Assembly: GCA_023415055.1 (NCBI GenBank)
Contig: JAEZLZ010000121.1
Location: 1 to 16,622 of the forward strand
Direction of reading: 5' to 3'
DNA from: Bacillota bacterium
GTDB lineage: Bacteria; Bacillota; Clostridia; Lachnospirales; Lachnospiraceae
Length of the DNA stretch: 16,622 bases
The notes beneath the pieces are model-generated. The model was given only the letters and a program-made list of their open reading frames with translations. It was not told the DNA's origin and searched no databases. This document shows, one piece after another, positions 1-8,107 of this stretch. Every line of letters begins with the position of its first letter. Position 1 is the first letter of the stretch. The position numbers and the translations under genes were made by a program.

Positions 1-1
1 G

Positions 2-439
2 ACTAACACAGAGAAAGAGGTTCTTGCCGTAGCCAATTCCGTCTGGGTATATCTGGACACTATTACACAGAAGCCCGTTCGGATACCGGCTGATCTGAAT
101 GGCTATACGATAGAGCCCCCGTATCCGATGGAGCATGCGGATCGCAAGATTGATACCGAGGGCGCCAGCGAGCCGCAGTTACCTCTTATTGTGGTAAAAT
201 CAAACATTGACTCGTATAATCATGTTAACAATGGGCAATACATTAAAATGGCGGAACAATACCTCCCAGATAATTTTATGATCTGCTCCATGCGGGTAGA
301 ATACCGGATGCAGGCAATCATCGGAGATTGTATCATACCAAAGATAATTAAGGAAGAGGACGGATACCGTATCCTGTTAGATTCAATTAACGAAAAGCCA
401 TATTCCATAGTTGAATTCAAAGGAAAACACTTGTCCTAA
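2..439 (+). CDS. acyl-ACP thioesterase, C-terminal part (5' end cut by window edge)
   Basis: The reading frame is open from base 2 to the TAA at 437-439, so this is the last 145 residues of a gene beginning outside the window. The visible start includes ANSVWVYLDTITQKPVRIP, the typical end of the first hot-dog domain of FatA/FatB-like acyl-ACP thioesterases. The second hot-dog domain then carries NIDSYNHVNNGQYI. The family hydrolyses acyl-ACP to free fatty acid in the cytosol and can set acyl-chain length. In plant FatB the catalytic Asp, Asn and His lie in a D-x-N-x-H motif of this second domain; here it reads D-S-Y-N-H, so Asp and His are kept but the Asn position is Tyr. Translation stops 24 bases before cvfB on the same strand, so the two probably share a transcript. 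The family assignment is firm; activity is less certain because of the Tyr. Confidence 0.85.
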   Translation, partial: TNTEKEVLAVANSVWVYLDTITQKPVRIPADLNGYTIEPPYPMEHADRKIDTEGASEPQLPLIVVKSNIDSYNHVNNGQYIKMAEQYLPDNFMICSMRVEYRMQAIIGDCIIPKIIKEEDGYRILLDSINEKPYSIVEFKGKHLS

Positions 440-463
440 GGATAGAAAGAAAGGATAACGATT

Positions 464-1303
464 ATGATAGAATTAGGAAAATATCAAACCCTCGAAGTGG
501 TGAAGAAAACCGACTTCGGTATGTATTTAAGTTCGGAAGGCAAAGACTCCAAGCATACTATATTGCTTCCGATCAAGGAAGTTCCGGAGGGCTGCGCAGT
601 AGGCGATGAACTAGAGGTATTCATATACAAAGATTCCGAAGACCGTGAGATTGCGACAACAGCTCAGGTTCCGGTTACTCTTGGCGGATTGGCTGTTCTG
701 AAGGTAAAAGAAGTCTCTACGGTAGGCGCTTTCTTAGATTGGGGCCTGATGAAGGATCTTATGCTTCCGTTCAAGGAGCAAACCAGAAAGGTGGAAGAAG
801 GAGATTCGGTTCTTATCTCACTCTATGTCGATAAGAGCAGTCGACTCTGTGCAACCATGAAGGTATATGATTTACTATCTAAGTCATCTCCTTACAAGAA
901 AAATGATTTTGTCACCGGCATCGTCTATGATGAGATCGAATCCTTTGGTATCTTTGTTGCAGTGGATAACAAATATTCCGGAATGCTTCCCAAAAACGAG
1001 ATATTCTCTCCGATAAAGGTTGGAGATACCGTGAAAGCAAGGGTAATCAATGTCCGTGAAGACGGCAAATTAACCCTTAGTCTAAGAGAAAAATCCCATG
1101 TTCAGATGGATATGGATTCTGACATGATTATGAAGAAGTTAGCAGTTTCCGGGGGGTCTCTTCCCTTTAATGACGAGTCAGATCCAGAGGTAATAAAGCA
1201 GGAGTTCAAAATCAGTAAAAATGCCTTTAAGAGAGCAATCGGGAAATTGTATAAGGAAGGTACCATTCAGATAACAGAGGTAGGTATCGAGCTATCAAAA
1301 TAA
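464..1303 (+). CDS. cvfB: CvfB-like S1-domain RNA-binding protein
   Basis: A 279-residue protein of the usual CvfB/YitL length. Known CvfB proteins have S1-type OB folds and a C-terminal winged helix, bind RNA and affect virulence gene expression in staphylococci. Visible here are an N-terminal S1-like segment (about 1-62), a second (about 70-137, with GAFLDWGLMKDLMLP), and a clear S1 domain at about 144-211 with SFGIFVAV and VGDTVKARVINVREDGKLTLSLR. The last 55 residues (FKISKNAFKRAIGKLYKEGTI) fit the winged helix. An AAAGGA stands a few bases before the ATG. It follows the thioesterase by 24 bases and is convergent with the yvyF-like gene, separated by the hairpin at 1345-1431. Function in this organism is inferred from the family only. 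Confidence 0.88.
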   Translation: MIELGKYQTLEVVKKTDFGMYLSSEGKDSKHTILLPIKEVPEGCAVGDELEVFIYKDSEDREIATTAQVPVTLGGLAVLKVKEVSTVGAFLDWGLMKDLMLPFKEQTRKVEEGDSVLISLYVDKSSRLCATMKVYDLLSKSSPYKKNDFVTGIVYDEIESFGIFVAVDNKYSGMLPKNEIFSPIKVGDTVKARVINVREDGKLTLSLREKSHVQMDMDSDMIMKKLAVSGGSLPFNDESDPEVIKQEFKISKNAFKRAIGKLYKEGTIQITEVGIELSK

Positions 1304-1344
1304 AACTCTCAATTTAAAGAATATTTTTGAATAGTATTTTATAA

Positions 1345-1431
1345 AAGAGGCTATTTCTTACGTTTTTCATATATTAGGTGAATTCATATTAATCTCGCCT
1401 AAATTATGTTGACGTTTTGAAATAGCCTCTT
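1345..1431 (-). terminator. nested hairpin between convergent units, probable terminator
   Basis: A 13-base arm at 1345-1357 (AAGAGGCTATTTC) is perfectly complementary to 1419-1431. Inside it a second stem pairs 1374-1380 with 1396-1402 (one G-U pair in the plus-strand RNA). On the minus strand the outer stem is followed by a short run of T (CTCTTTTAT), placing it just after the yvyF-like stop codon at 1439. On the plus strand there is no good T-run after the stem, so action on cvfB transcripts is less certain. Confidence 0.6.
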
Positions 1432-1438
1432 ATCCATA

Positions 1439-1846
1439 TTAGTTATCCAGAAACCGCATTCTTGGATTTTCTTTTAGATCTTTCAATTTTTGTGGAGTCT
1501 GAGTTTTTTCTGAATACAGATTCGTAAGCCCCTTAGCAAGCTTCTCTTTACAGGATTTACAAAAGCGGCCAGTCTTTATCGTAACTCCACAGCTCTCACA
1601 TTCCAGACCAATCATCGAATCCTCAGCAAAAGCAAGTCTTTCTTCACGTATCCACTGCCTAATCTGCGCTATAGGAACATCTAATTTTTCCGAAACCTCT
1701 TGTATCCCAACACGAGGGTGATCATAAACATACTCCTTTACGACATCAAACTTAGCATCCAATGCCTGCATACAAGTCGGACACAATGGTGGTCCTGATA
1801 AATAATTAAATAATTTGCCGCAGCCTTTACAGTTTCTAACTTCCAT
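1439..1846 (-). CDS. YvyF-like (TIGR03826-type) flagellar operon zinc protein
   Basis: A 135-residue small protein. It has an N-terminal zinc-ribbon pattern C6-x2-C9 and C22-x2-C25, a central helix-turn-helix-like region (about 36-72, VKEYVYDHPRVGIQEVSEKL then IRQWIREERL), and a second pattern C83-x2-C86 and C96-x2-C99. This layout fits the YvyF family, which in Bacillus lies directly after comFC and before flgM and is described as a flagellar operon protein. The HTH-like middle resembles MerR-type winged helices, so a regulatory or anti-activator role is possible, but the molecular function is not settled. It follows comFC by 11 bases and is the last gene before the terminator at 1345-1431. 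flgM, its usual partner, is absent here. Confidence 0.72.
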   Translation of the reverse strand: MEVRNCKGCGKLFNYLSGPPLCPTCMQALDAKFDVVKEYVYDHPRVGIQEVSEKLDVPIAQIRQWIREERLAFAEDSMIGLECESCGVTIKTGRFCKSCKEKLAKGLTNLYSEKTQTPQKLKDLKENPRMRFLDN

Positions 1847-1857
1847 ACCTTATCCTC

Positions 1858-2580
1858 CTAGTAACCTTTTCCTATGCATAATACAACAAAATACACTTCT
1901 TTGATCCCACAGGATTTTAAGCTAATCGTACAAGCCTCTATAGTACTGCCCGTGGTATAAATGTCATCCACAAGCAAAACTCTTTTTAATCCAGTCAACT
2001 TGCAATCCTTAAACCGTTCATTGACCTTGAAGGCCTCCGATAGATTAAACAGTCTTTCTTTATCTCCTAGCTTCTTCTGAGGAAGTGTTTTCTTACTTCT
2101 GATCAGTAGCTTTGTGATAACCGGTATCTGCAGCTTTCTTCCGATTCCTTTTGCTAAAAGTTCTGCTTGATTATACCCTCGTTCCAGATACTTGCTTTTA
2201 TGAAGTGGTACCGGAATAATTGCATCCACAGACAGCTTTTGAAGATGCTTAGCATAAACCCGAATTAGCTCTTGGATATAAAAGTGGCTATATTCCTTCT
2301 TATTACGATATTTAAAGTTTGCGATGGAATTCTTCATCGCTTCGTTATAAACCCAGACCGCAAATCCTTTTTCATAGTGATGCTTCTTACGTTCACAATC
2401 ACTGCAATACTCCTGTTCTTCTACTGCAATGGGTTTACCGCAGCGCATGCAGAACGGTTCGTTTACATAGACCAGCTTCTCTCGGCAGGTATAGCATATC
2501 ATTTGCTCCTTGGGAAGGACGATCTCTTCACAAATTGGGCATCGGACTGGATAGATCATATCAAGTAGTGTCTGAAGCAA
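1858..2580 (-). CDS. comFC: ComFC-like phosphoribosyltransferase-fold protein
   Basis: A 240-residue protein starting at TTG (2578-2580), chosen because AGAGG stands 8 bases upstream and overlaps the end of the preceding gene. The N-terminus has paired cysteines C14/C17, C29/C32, C44/C47 and C59/C62, typical of the double zinc-finger of ComF proteins. The C-terminal half is a type I phosphoribosyltransferase fold with VDDIYTTGST at about 204-213, the PRPP-binding loop. ComFC is needed for natural DNA uptake in Gram-positive bacteria and works with the ComFA helicase on single-stranded DNA; comFA is not in this window. It sits 14 bases after the nucleotidyltransferase gene and 11 before the yvyF-like gene, in one operon. 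Such genes also occur in organisms without proven competence. Confidence 0.9.
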   Translation of the reverse strand: MLQTLLDMIYPVRCPICEEIVLPKEQMICYTCREKLVYVNEPFCMRCGKPIAVEEQEYCSDCERKKHHYEKGFAVWVYNEAMKNSIANFKYRNKKEYSHFYIQELIRVYAKHLQKLSVDAIIPVPLHKSKYLERGYNQAELLAKGIGRKLQIPVITKLLIRSKKTLPQKKLGDKERLFNLSEAFKVNERFKDCKLTGLKRVLLVDDIYTTGSTIEACTISLKSCGIKEVYFVVLCIGKGY

Positions 2581-2594
2581 GCTCGTATCCTCTA

Positions 2595-3506
2595 TTATGC
2601 AAACAGCTTGACAGGATAGTCACCCTGATCAATCAATGCACGAATTGATTTCACTACGGTTTCCTTATCTTCCTTATAGGTCACACCAAACCAGCGATCT
2701 GCCGTCCTCAGTACGATTACTTCTGCTTTGTCTTGTTTCACCAACTCACCGACGACCGTAGGAAGGAGATATTCCTTCTTAAGCTCATTCTCACCAAGAC
2801 CGGACAAAAAGCTTACAAAACCGGTCTCCAGAGCAGAAAACAGTCCCGGATTAAAGCCCCACATATTCATTGATACAACACTATTCAAATCAATCGTAAT
2901 ATCTTCTCCTGCAGCATTCTTGGCATTTGCGTGATCAGAAGCTGGTACGATTCCCGAAGTTTCTACGATATCAACAAGAACTCCCTGCTCATTCACTCTG
3001 CAGACACCTCTGGTAACAGCACCGTTTTCACTTAAGGTGTTTCCTAAGATAAAACCTGCCATACAATATTGGTTTGACTGATTGGACGAGTCGTTCAGAA
3101 AGCGATTAACGATTCGAAAGGCTTCCTTTCCATAATAATCATCTGCATTTATGACAGCGAAGGGTTCCTTTACAACATCCTTACAGCAAAGCACTGCCTG
3201 TCCCGTTCCCCAGGGCTTTGTTCTATCCGCGGGCTTGGTAAAGCCCTCCGGCAGTGCATCCAGCTCTTGAAATACATATTCTACTTTAATAAGTTTCTCG
3301 ATGCGATTTCCGATGATTTCTTTAAAATCCTTCTCCAAATCTTTACGAATGATGAAAACCACCTTATTAAAGCCTGCCTTTATAGCATCGAAGATAGAGT
3401 AATCCATGATAATCTCGCCGCTCGGTCCGACCGGTTCCAACTGCTTAATACCACCGTACCGACTTCCCATTCCTGCTGCCATAATCACTAAAGTTGTATC
3501 CGCCAA
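2595..3506 (-). CDS. nucleotidyltransferase (sugar-phosphate type)
   Basis: A 303-residue cytosolic enzyme of the NTP-transferase fold. The N-terminus has the nucleotide-binding signature AAGMGSRYGGIKQLEPVG (residues 10-27), a variant of the usual GxGTRLxPLTxxxPK. PWGTGQAV at 98-105 and NADDYYG at 120-126 supply the base-binding and metal-binding positions expected for nucleotidyl transfer onto a sugar phosphate or related alcohol phosphate. The substrate cannot be told from sequence. The start is TTG at 3504-3506, supported by AGGAGG nine bases upstream. It is the first gene of a three-gene minus-strand operon with comFC and the yvyF-like gene, which gives no clue to its substrate. A weak promoter with TATAAT at 3640-3645 lies upstream. 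Confidence 0.85.
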   Translation of the reverse strand: MADTTLVIMAAGMGSRYGGIKQLEPVGPSGEIIMDYSIFDAIKAGFNKVVFIIRKDLEKDFKEIIGNRIEKLIKVEYVFQELDALPEGFTKPADRTKPWGTGQAVLCCKDVVKEPFAVINADDYYGKEAFRIVNRFLNDSSNQSNQYCMAGFILGNTLSENGAVTRGVCRVNEQGVLVDIVETSGIVPASDHANAKNAAGEDITIDLNSVVSMNMWGFNPGLFSALETGFVSFLSGLGENELKKEYLLPTVVGELVKQDKAEVIVLRTADRWFGVTYKEDKETVVKSIRALIDQGDYPVKLFA

Positions 3507-3564
3507 AATTAATCGCCTCCTATACCAAATTTACAAAATACTTTTATTAAAATTATTATATATC

Positions 3565-3645
3565 ATGAACAAAAGCAGTTCATAATCTTTCACTCCGATC
3601 ACATATCTTCAATTAAACTTGAGATATGTTCACTACGTTATTATA
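3565..3645 (-). promoter_or_regulatory. putative promoter and leader hairpins of the nucleotidyltransferase operon
   Basis: Reading leftward, a perfect TATAAT (3640-3645) has no convincing -35 box. The presumed leader then holds a hairpin: 3601-3607 pairs with 3623-3629, and after one unpaired base 3609-3612 pairs with 3619-3622, leaving a six-base loop. A second inverted repeat (ATGAAC / GTTCAT, seven-base gap) lies at 3565-3583. No T-run follows the 3601-3629 hairpin, so it is not a normal terminator for recD2. Regulatory function is inference. Confidence 0.3.
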
Positions 3646-3736
3646 TCTTATTTTACCAAAAAATGCACTACAAAGTTATGATATGCGGTCTGCACCCCAT
3701 AAACTACCCTGTTTTAAGCATACTTACTCGATGGTG

Positions 3737-5953
3737 CTACCTTAATTCTCGGATTCTCTCGCATAAGCCGGAGAAGCGATTCTGTTCATTCTTATTATCA
3801 ATCATAAACTGAAGCATCGTATCGCTACCTACAATCGTGACACAGCTCTTTGCTCTGGTCACTGCAGTATATAAAAGATTCCGGTTAAACAAAAGTCTTG
3901 GTCCATCCAAAATCGGTAGGATGACAGCTGGATACTCGCTGCCTTGAGACTTATGAATGGTAACTGCATATGCAAGCTCCAATTCATCCAGCTGGTTGAA
4001 GCTATAATCCACCACCCGATTGTCATCAAATTCAACCAGCATATGCTCCGAGAAAAGATTGATCTCTTTTATCTCTCCTGCATCACCGTTAAATACGCCA
4101 GTGCCTGTCTGTGTGGTAATTCCGATCTTACTCTTAATTTCCCAAGCTATCTGATAATTATTCTTGATCTGCATAATTTTATCGCCTTCACGAAAAATCG
4201 TCTCATGATATTCCTTTTCACGCTTCTCCTTTGCCGGTGGATTTAGTGCTTGCTGAAGAATCTGGTTGAGACGTTCCACACCAAGTTCACCTTTCCTCAT
4301 CGGAGTGAGTACTTGAATATCAAACGGAGTCGCATTTACATAATTGGGGAGTTTATTTTTGATCAGATTAATCATGACTGCGGCAATTACATTTGCCTCC
4401 TCCCTTTTTAGGAAAAAGAAGTCCTTGCTCTTGTTATCAAGCCTGATATGCTCACCGTCATTGATCTTATGGGCATTTACAATAATATCACTGTCGGTGG
4501 CCTGACGGAATATCTTCGTCAGCTTAACCACATTAAAGCTATGGCTGTTAATGATATCCCTTAACACATTTCCCGGTCCTACACTCGGAAGCTGATTCAC
4601 ATCGCCTACCAATATTAATCTGGTTCCGACAGATACTGCCTTAAGAAGTGCATGCATTAAGCTGATGTCCACCATGGACATTTCATCGATAATCAATACA
4701 TCGGTCTCCAAGGGGTTGAGTTCGTTGCGTTCAAAGTTAAATTTATTTTCCTGATCCTCCATCATCTTTGACAGCTCCAATAAACGATGGATTGTTTTTG
4801 CTTCATACCCTGTAGTTTCTGTCATTCGTTTGGCAGCACGTCCTGTCGGGGCTGCTAAGAGAATATCAAGACCTTCGGATTCAAAGAATTTGATTATCGT
4901 ATTAATAATCGTGGTCTTACCGGTTCCCGGACCGCCGGTGACGATTAGCAAACCGTTTCCTGCTGCCTCCGTAACTGCAGTTCTTTGCTGCTCCTCTAGC
5001 TCGATCTTGAACTGTTCTTCGATCGCGGTCACTCTCTTTCGAACTGTCTCGGGACGAACCTCATAACGGATGTTCAGGTCGTGGAGCATCCTCGCAACAT
5101 TTAACTCCATATAGTAATAAACGGCGGAATAAATATGCTTCTCTTCACCCATATCCCTTATCATAATTTTCTTCTCCAGAGAAAGGGATGTGAGCTGCCG
5201 GTGAATGGAATCCTCATCTGCAAGCAAAAGTGACTTACCTCTTTGCAAGAGCTCGTATTCCGGGAGGTAAACATGTCCCTCCGCTCCGGCTTGAAGCAGG
5301 GTATACATGATCCCTGCCTTAATACGATAATCCGAATCTGTTCCAATGCCGATCCTTCTTGCTATATCATCCGCTGTCTTAAAGCCTACGCCCGAGATAT
5401 CCTCAGCAAGCCGATATGGATTTTCTTTTAATATATCATACATTCTCTGACCATATTCGGTATAAATCTTTACTGCCAGATTACCCGAGATATTGTATTG
5501 CTGAAGAAACAGCATCGCACTTCGCATATCACGCTTCTCCTCAAACTGACAATAAATCTCCCTTGCCATTCGGGCACTAATTCCCTTGATCTCAGAAAGA
5601 CGCTCCGGTTCCTCTTCAATGATACGAAAGGTATCCTCTTTAAAACGCTTCACAATTCTTCCTGCGAGTGCCTCACCGATTCCTTTGATCGCACCGGAGC
5701 TCAGATACCGTTCTATGGAATACAGGTCCTCCGGCTCCTTTAAATCATAGGCTTCAATAATAAATTGTTGTCCATAAACCGGATGATCGGTATAATCTCC
5801 TGTGAGCTGTACAAACTCTCCTTCACTGATAAAAGGGAAGGTTCCCACACAGGTCAGCTCTTCCTCCTCTGCATGAAGGCTTAATACCGTATAACCATTT
5901 TCATCATTGCGAAAAATGATCCTCGCAATATATCCTTCCAAGATCTCTGACAT
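3737..5953 (-). CDS. recD2: RecD2/YrrC-type SF1B DNA helicase
   Basis: A 738-residue ATP-dependent 5'-3' DNA helicase of the RecD2 type, which works without RecBC in repair and replication fork maintenance. The N-terminal OB-like region (about 1-70) and helix-hairpin-helix segments (IKGIGEALAGRIV near 90-100; ISGVGFKTADDIA near 185-198) are characteristic of RecD2 and absent from RecD of RecBCD. The motor has Walker A GGPGTGKTT (about 340), Walker B LIIDEMSMVD (about 420), the motif III-like GDVNQLPSVGPG, and the C-terminal motifs AYAVTIHKSQGSEYPAV and LYTAVTRAK near 668-700. Length matches the family (about 715-800). ATG is preceded by AGGAGGG. The gene lies between the flagellar unit's terminator and the nucleotidyltransferase operon; no clear promoter of its own was recognised. 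Confidence 0.95.
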   Translation of the reverse strand: MSEILEGYIARIIFRNDENGYTVLSLHAEEEELTCVGTFPFISEGEFVQLTGDYTDHPVYGQQFIIEAYDLKEPEDLYSIERYLSSGAIKGIGEALAGRIVKRFKEDTFRIIEEEPERLSEIKGISARMAREIYCQFEEKRDMRSAMLFLQQYNISGNLAVKIYTEYGQRMYDILKENPYRLAEDISGVGFKTADDIARRIGIGTDSDYRIKAGIMYTLLQAGAEGHVYLPEYELLQRGKSLLLADEDSIHRQLTSLSLEKKIMIRDMGEEKHIYSAVYYYMELNVARMLHDLNIRYEVRPETVRKRVTAIEEQFKIELEEQQRTAVTEAAGNGLLIVTGGPGTGKTTIINTIIKFFESEGLDILLAAPTGRAAKRMTETTGYEAKTIHRLLELSKMMEDQENKFNFERNELNPLETDVLIIDEMSMVDISLMHALLKAVSVGTRLILVGDVNQLPSVGPGNVLRDIINSHSFNVVKLTKIFRQATDSDIIVNAHKINDGEHIRLDNKSKDFFFLKREEANVIAAVMINLIKNKLPNYVNATPFDIQVLTPMRKGELGVERLNQILQQALNPPAKEKREKEYHETIFREGDKIMQIKNNYQIAWEIKSKIGITTQTGTGVFNGDAGEIKEINLFSEHMLVEFDDNRVVDYSFNQLDELELAYAVTIHKSQGSEYPAVILPILDGPRLLFNRNLLYTAVTRAKSCVTIVGSDTMLQFMIDNKNEQNRFSGLCERIRELR

Positions 5954-5974
5954 GCTTCCCTCCTAAAGTGTTTA

Positions 5975-6036
5975 AAAGATAAGAAAATGTCATTCCAACC
6001 TCATCCCAGGAACGTGGATTCAGTATGAAATGACAT
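5975..6036 (-). terminator. probable terminator of the flagellar unit
   Basis: On the minus strand, ATGTCATT (6029-6036) and AATGACAT (5987-5994) form an 8-base-pair stem, with further short pairing possible in the long loop (TCAT/ATGA). The stem is followed by the U-rich tail TTTTCTTATCTTTT. It lies between the stop of the flgJ-like gene and the recD2 start. The long loop lowers certainty. Confidence 0.5.
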
Positions 6037-6060
6037 GATTGGTCTTCTTATATTATGTAA

Positions 6061-6396
6061 TTACGCGTTACGTTTCATAGATTCATAAAGCATCTGAGCA
6101 ATTCCGATACTTCCGTTTTCCGTAGCTTTTTCCGCATATTCCTCATAAAGCTGATCGCCAAACTGAGCGAGGTAATCATTTTCTTCCTCTTCATCCTTCA
6201 TTACGGTCTTCTCCATCCCTTTAAACACCTGTTCTAAGAGATAGGATTCGAAGGACTTACAGGCATCCATTAATTCTTCATCCGTCGCGTTCTCGCTATT
6301 CTTTAACGCAGCCTCTAACCCGGAGGCTTTTGAAGATTGTTTTAAATAGTTCGCGGATATAGAATTGATTGAATTTGATCCAATTGACATATCCAT
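6061..6396 (-). CDS. FlgJ N-terminal-like rod-binding protein
   Basis: A 111-residue protein starting at the ATG 6394-6396. This start is chosen over one at 6426 because AGGAGA ends four bases before it. The core ELMDACKSFESYLLEQVFKGM (about 41-61) and the acidic linker DEEEENDYLAQFGDQLYEEYAEK, followed by GSIGIAQMLYESM, match the N-terminal rod-binding domain of FlgJ. E. coli FlgJ is about 313 residues because it carries a muramidase domain; here that domain is absent, as is usual in Gram-positive bacteria where another enzyme opens the wall. It is the last gene after flhO and flhP, consistent with a role as rod cap or chaperone for flagellar rod assembly. Confidence 0.82.
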   Translation of the reverse strand: MDMSIGSNSINSISANYLKQSSKASGLEAALKNSENATDEELMDACKSFESYLLEQVFKGMEKTVMKDEEEENDYLAQFGDQLYEEYAEKATENGSIGIAQMLYESMKRNA

Positions 6397-6451
6397 CTTA
6401 TCTCCTATTCCCGGATGAAACAGCATCCGTCTGGAAATATTCCAATTATCA

Positions 6452-7264
6452 TTATCTCAGATTATTCGCCTGTTGAAGCATCTCATCCGAGGCGGTGATA
6501 ATCTTCGAATTCATCTCATAAGCACGCTGAGCAACGATCAGGTTAACCATCTCATCTACAGCCTGAACATTGGAGCTTTCCAGATATCCCTGACGAATTC
6601 TGCTCTGTGTCAAAGCGGCATCCGTTGACTCGAGACGTGCTGCCCCAGAGGCATCCGTTTCCCTCAGTAAACTGTTGGAGCCTTTATCAAGGCCGGAAGG
6701 ATTATTAAACTGAGCTACTCCAATCTTAATTCCGATCGGCGATGCTGAACCGGTTTCATCCGGATAACAAAGTTCACCCTGTTCGTTGATTGTGATATCG
6801 GTTGCCGTATACTGATCCTCGATGACAATGGGCTGCATCTCAGTATCGAGTACAGGATTGCCATCGGAGTTAGCCAGTGTAACACCGGTTGGTCCTACGG
6901 TTAATCGGAAGGAACCATTTCTAGTGTAAGCCGTTCCCCCATCCTGTGTCTGTACCATGAAGAAACCGCTGCCTTCCAGAGCAAGATCGAAATCATTGCC
7001 TGTCTCGGTTAAGGTTCCCTGTGTATATTGCGAAGTGATTGCAGAATTACGTACCCCAAGACCTACCTGAAGACCATAGGGCTTCGCGTCTCCGTTATTA
7101 TCCGTAGACTGTTCCTGTATCGTCTGATACAGAAGTGATTTGAATTCTGCTGCTTCCTTTTTGAAACCAACAGTATTAATATTGGCCAGATTATTCGAAA
7201 TTGTGTCCACATTGGTCTGCTGTGAAATCATACCGGACGCTGCCGTCCACAAGGATCTCATCAT
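6452..7264 (-). CDS. flhP: flagellar basal-body rod protein FlgG-type (FlhP)
   Basis: A 270-residue axial protein of the flagellar rod. The N-terminus MMRSLWTAASGMISQQTNVDTISNNLANINTVGFKKE is the standard rod/hook family signature, here cited by position 1-37, and the C-terminus (VDEMVNLIVAQRAYEMNSK) is the matching coiled helix of FlgG-type proteins. The middle GSGFFMVQ and AYTRNGSF are typical of FlgF/FlgG. The ATG at 7262-7264 has AGGAGG eight bases upstream; an in-frame TTG at 7270 would leave only two bases, so it is rejected. Order mbl-flhO-flhP is the same as in Bacillus subtilis, hence the symbol. The protein is exported by the flagellar type III apparatus without a signal peptide. 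Confidence 0.88.
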   Translation of the reverse strand: MMRSLWTAASGMISQQTNVDTISNNLANINTVGFKKEAAEFKSLLYQTIQEQSTDNNGDAKPYGLQVGLGVRNSAITSQYTQGTLTETGNDFDLALEGSGFFMVQTQDGGTAYTRNGSFRLTVGPTGVTLANSDGNPVLDTEMQPIVIEDQYTATDITINEQGELCYPDETGSASPIGIKIGVAQFNNPSGLDKGSNSLLRETDASGAARLESTDAALTQSRIRQGYLESSNVQAVDEMVNLIVAQRAYEMNSKIITASDEMLQQANNLR

Positions 7265-7300
7265 ATGCAATTCCTCCTATTAATTATCCTGAGAATCATC

Positions 7301-8074
7301 TTAAACTTTACCTACAGAATTTGCAGCAAGCTCCAATGTACCATCAATTGATTTTATTATCTTCTGATTTGCTTCATAGGCTCTGGTAATGGCGATCATC
7401 TCAACCATCTCGGATACTACGTTAACATTGGACTGCTCTGTAAAACCTTGTCTCACCAAAGCCTTGCCGGCGGTCTCAGTTGCGCCTTCCAAAGCCTTGT
7501 ATCTTGTATCTCCCTGCTTGGTTAAGTAATCGTAATTATCAAAATCTACAATTTGGAGTGTGTCAACATAAACACCATCTGCATATACTCCACCGGTTGT
7601 ATCGACAACAACCGCTGCCGCATCGGTGGGTATCTGAAGCTCTCCGCCCTCACCCATCAGGTGATTTCCATCCTCGTCCACGATGTAACCATCCTTGGTC
7701 ATGGTAAATGAACCATTTCGTGTGTATTCGTTACTAACATTACCTGCTTTATCCGCTACTGAAATTGTAAAGAAGCCCTTGCCCTCTAATGCTAAATCAT
7801 AGGTATTGGAGGTCTGTCTTAAAGAGCCTTGTCCATAATCGGTGTATACCTCTCCGAGCTTAACCCCCAGACTCATATTTCCAATCGGACGGTCATTAAA
7901 CGCTTCTGAGGCGTCCTTAATTTTTAGAGTCAACATCTCATCAAAGGCCTGGCTTGTTACACTTTCTTCTTTATAGCCTACGGTAGCCGAATTTGCAAGA
8001 TTATTTGCGATGATATCCAGCCTTTTTTGCTCATTAGACATGCCGGTATAAGCTGTATACAATCCCTTTACCAT
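7301..8074 (-). CDS. flhO: flagellar basal-body rod protein FlgF/FlgG-type (FlhO)
   Basis: A 257-residue rod protein, paralogous to the gene that follows it. The N-terminus MVKGLYTAYTGMSNEQKRL and IIANNLANSATVGYKEE carries the rod signature; GKGFFTISV and EYTRNGSFTMTKDGYIVD mark the middle; the C-terminus ends with VSEMVEMIAITRAYEANQK. The start is the ATG at 8072-8074, eight bases after AGAGG; a TTG further upstream (8101) would coincide with the predicted transcription start. It precedes flhP by 36 bases. Together with FlhP it builds the rod between the MS ring and the hook. Transcription probably starts at the promoter 8108-8136 rather than reading through from mbl. Confidence 0.87.
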   Translation of the reverse strand: MVKGLYTAYTGMSNEQKRLDIIANNLANSATVGYKEESVTSQAFDEMLTLKIKDASEAFNDRPIGNMSLGVKLGEVYTDYGQGSLRQTSNTYDLALEGKGFFTISVADKAGNVSNEYTRNGSFTMTKDGYIVDEDGNHLMGEGGELQIPTDAAAVVVDTTGGVYADGVYVDTLQIVDFDNYDYLTKQGDTRYKALEGATETAGKALVRQGFTEQSNVNVVSEMVEMIAITRAYEANQKIIKSIDGTLELAANSVGKV

Positions 8075-8107
8075 ACCATCAACCTCTTTCCCGCAATACA
8101 AAAACCT

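Noticed and set aside
2319..2648. Plus-strand open frames opposite comFC
   Set aside because: They are antisense to a well-supported gene with conserved motifs, and have no ribosome binding site or recognisable protein.
5161..5431. Short open frames on both strands within recD2
   Set aside because: recD2 is intact in one frame with all helicase motifs, so these are chance frames and not signs of a frameshift.
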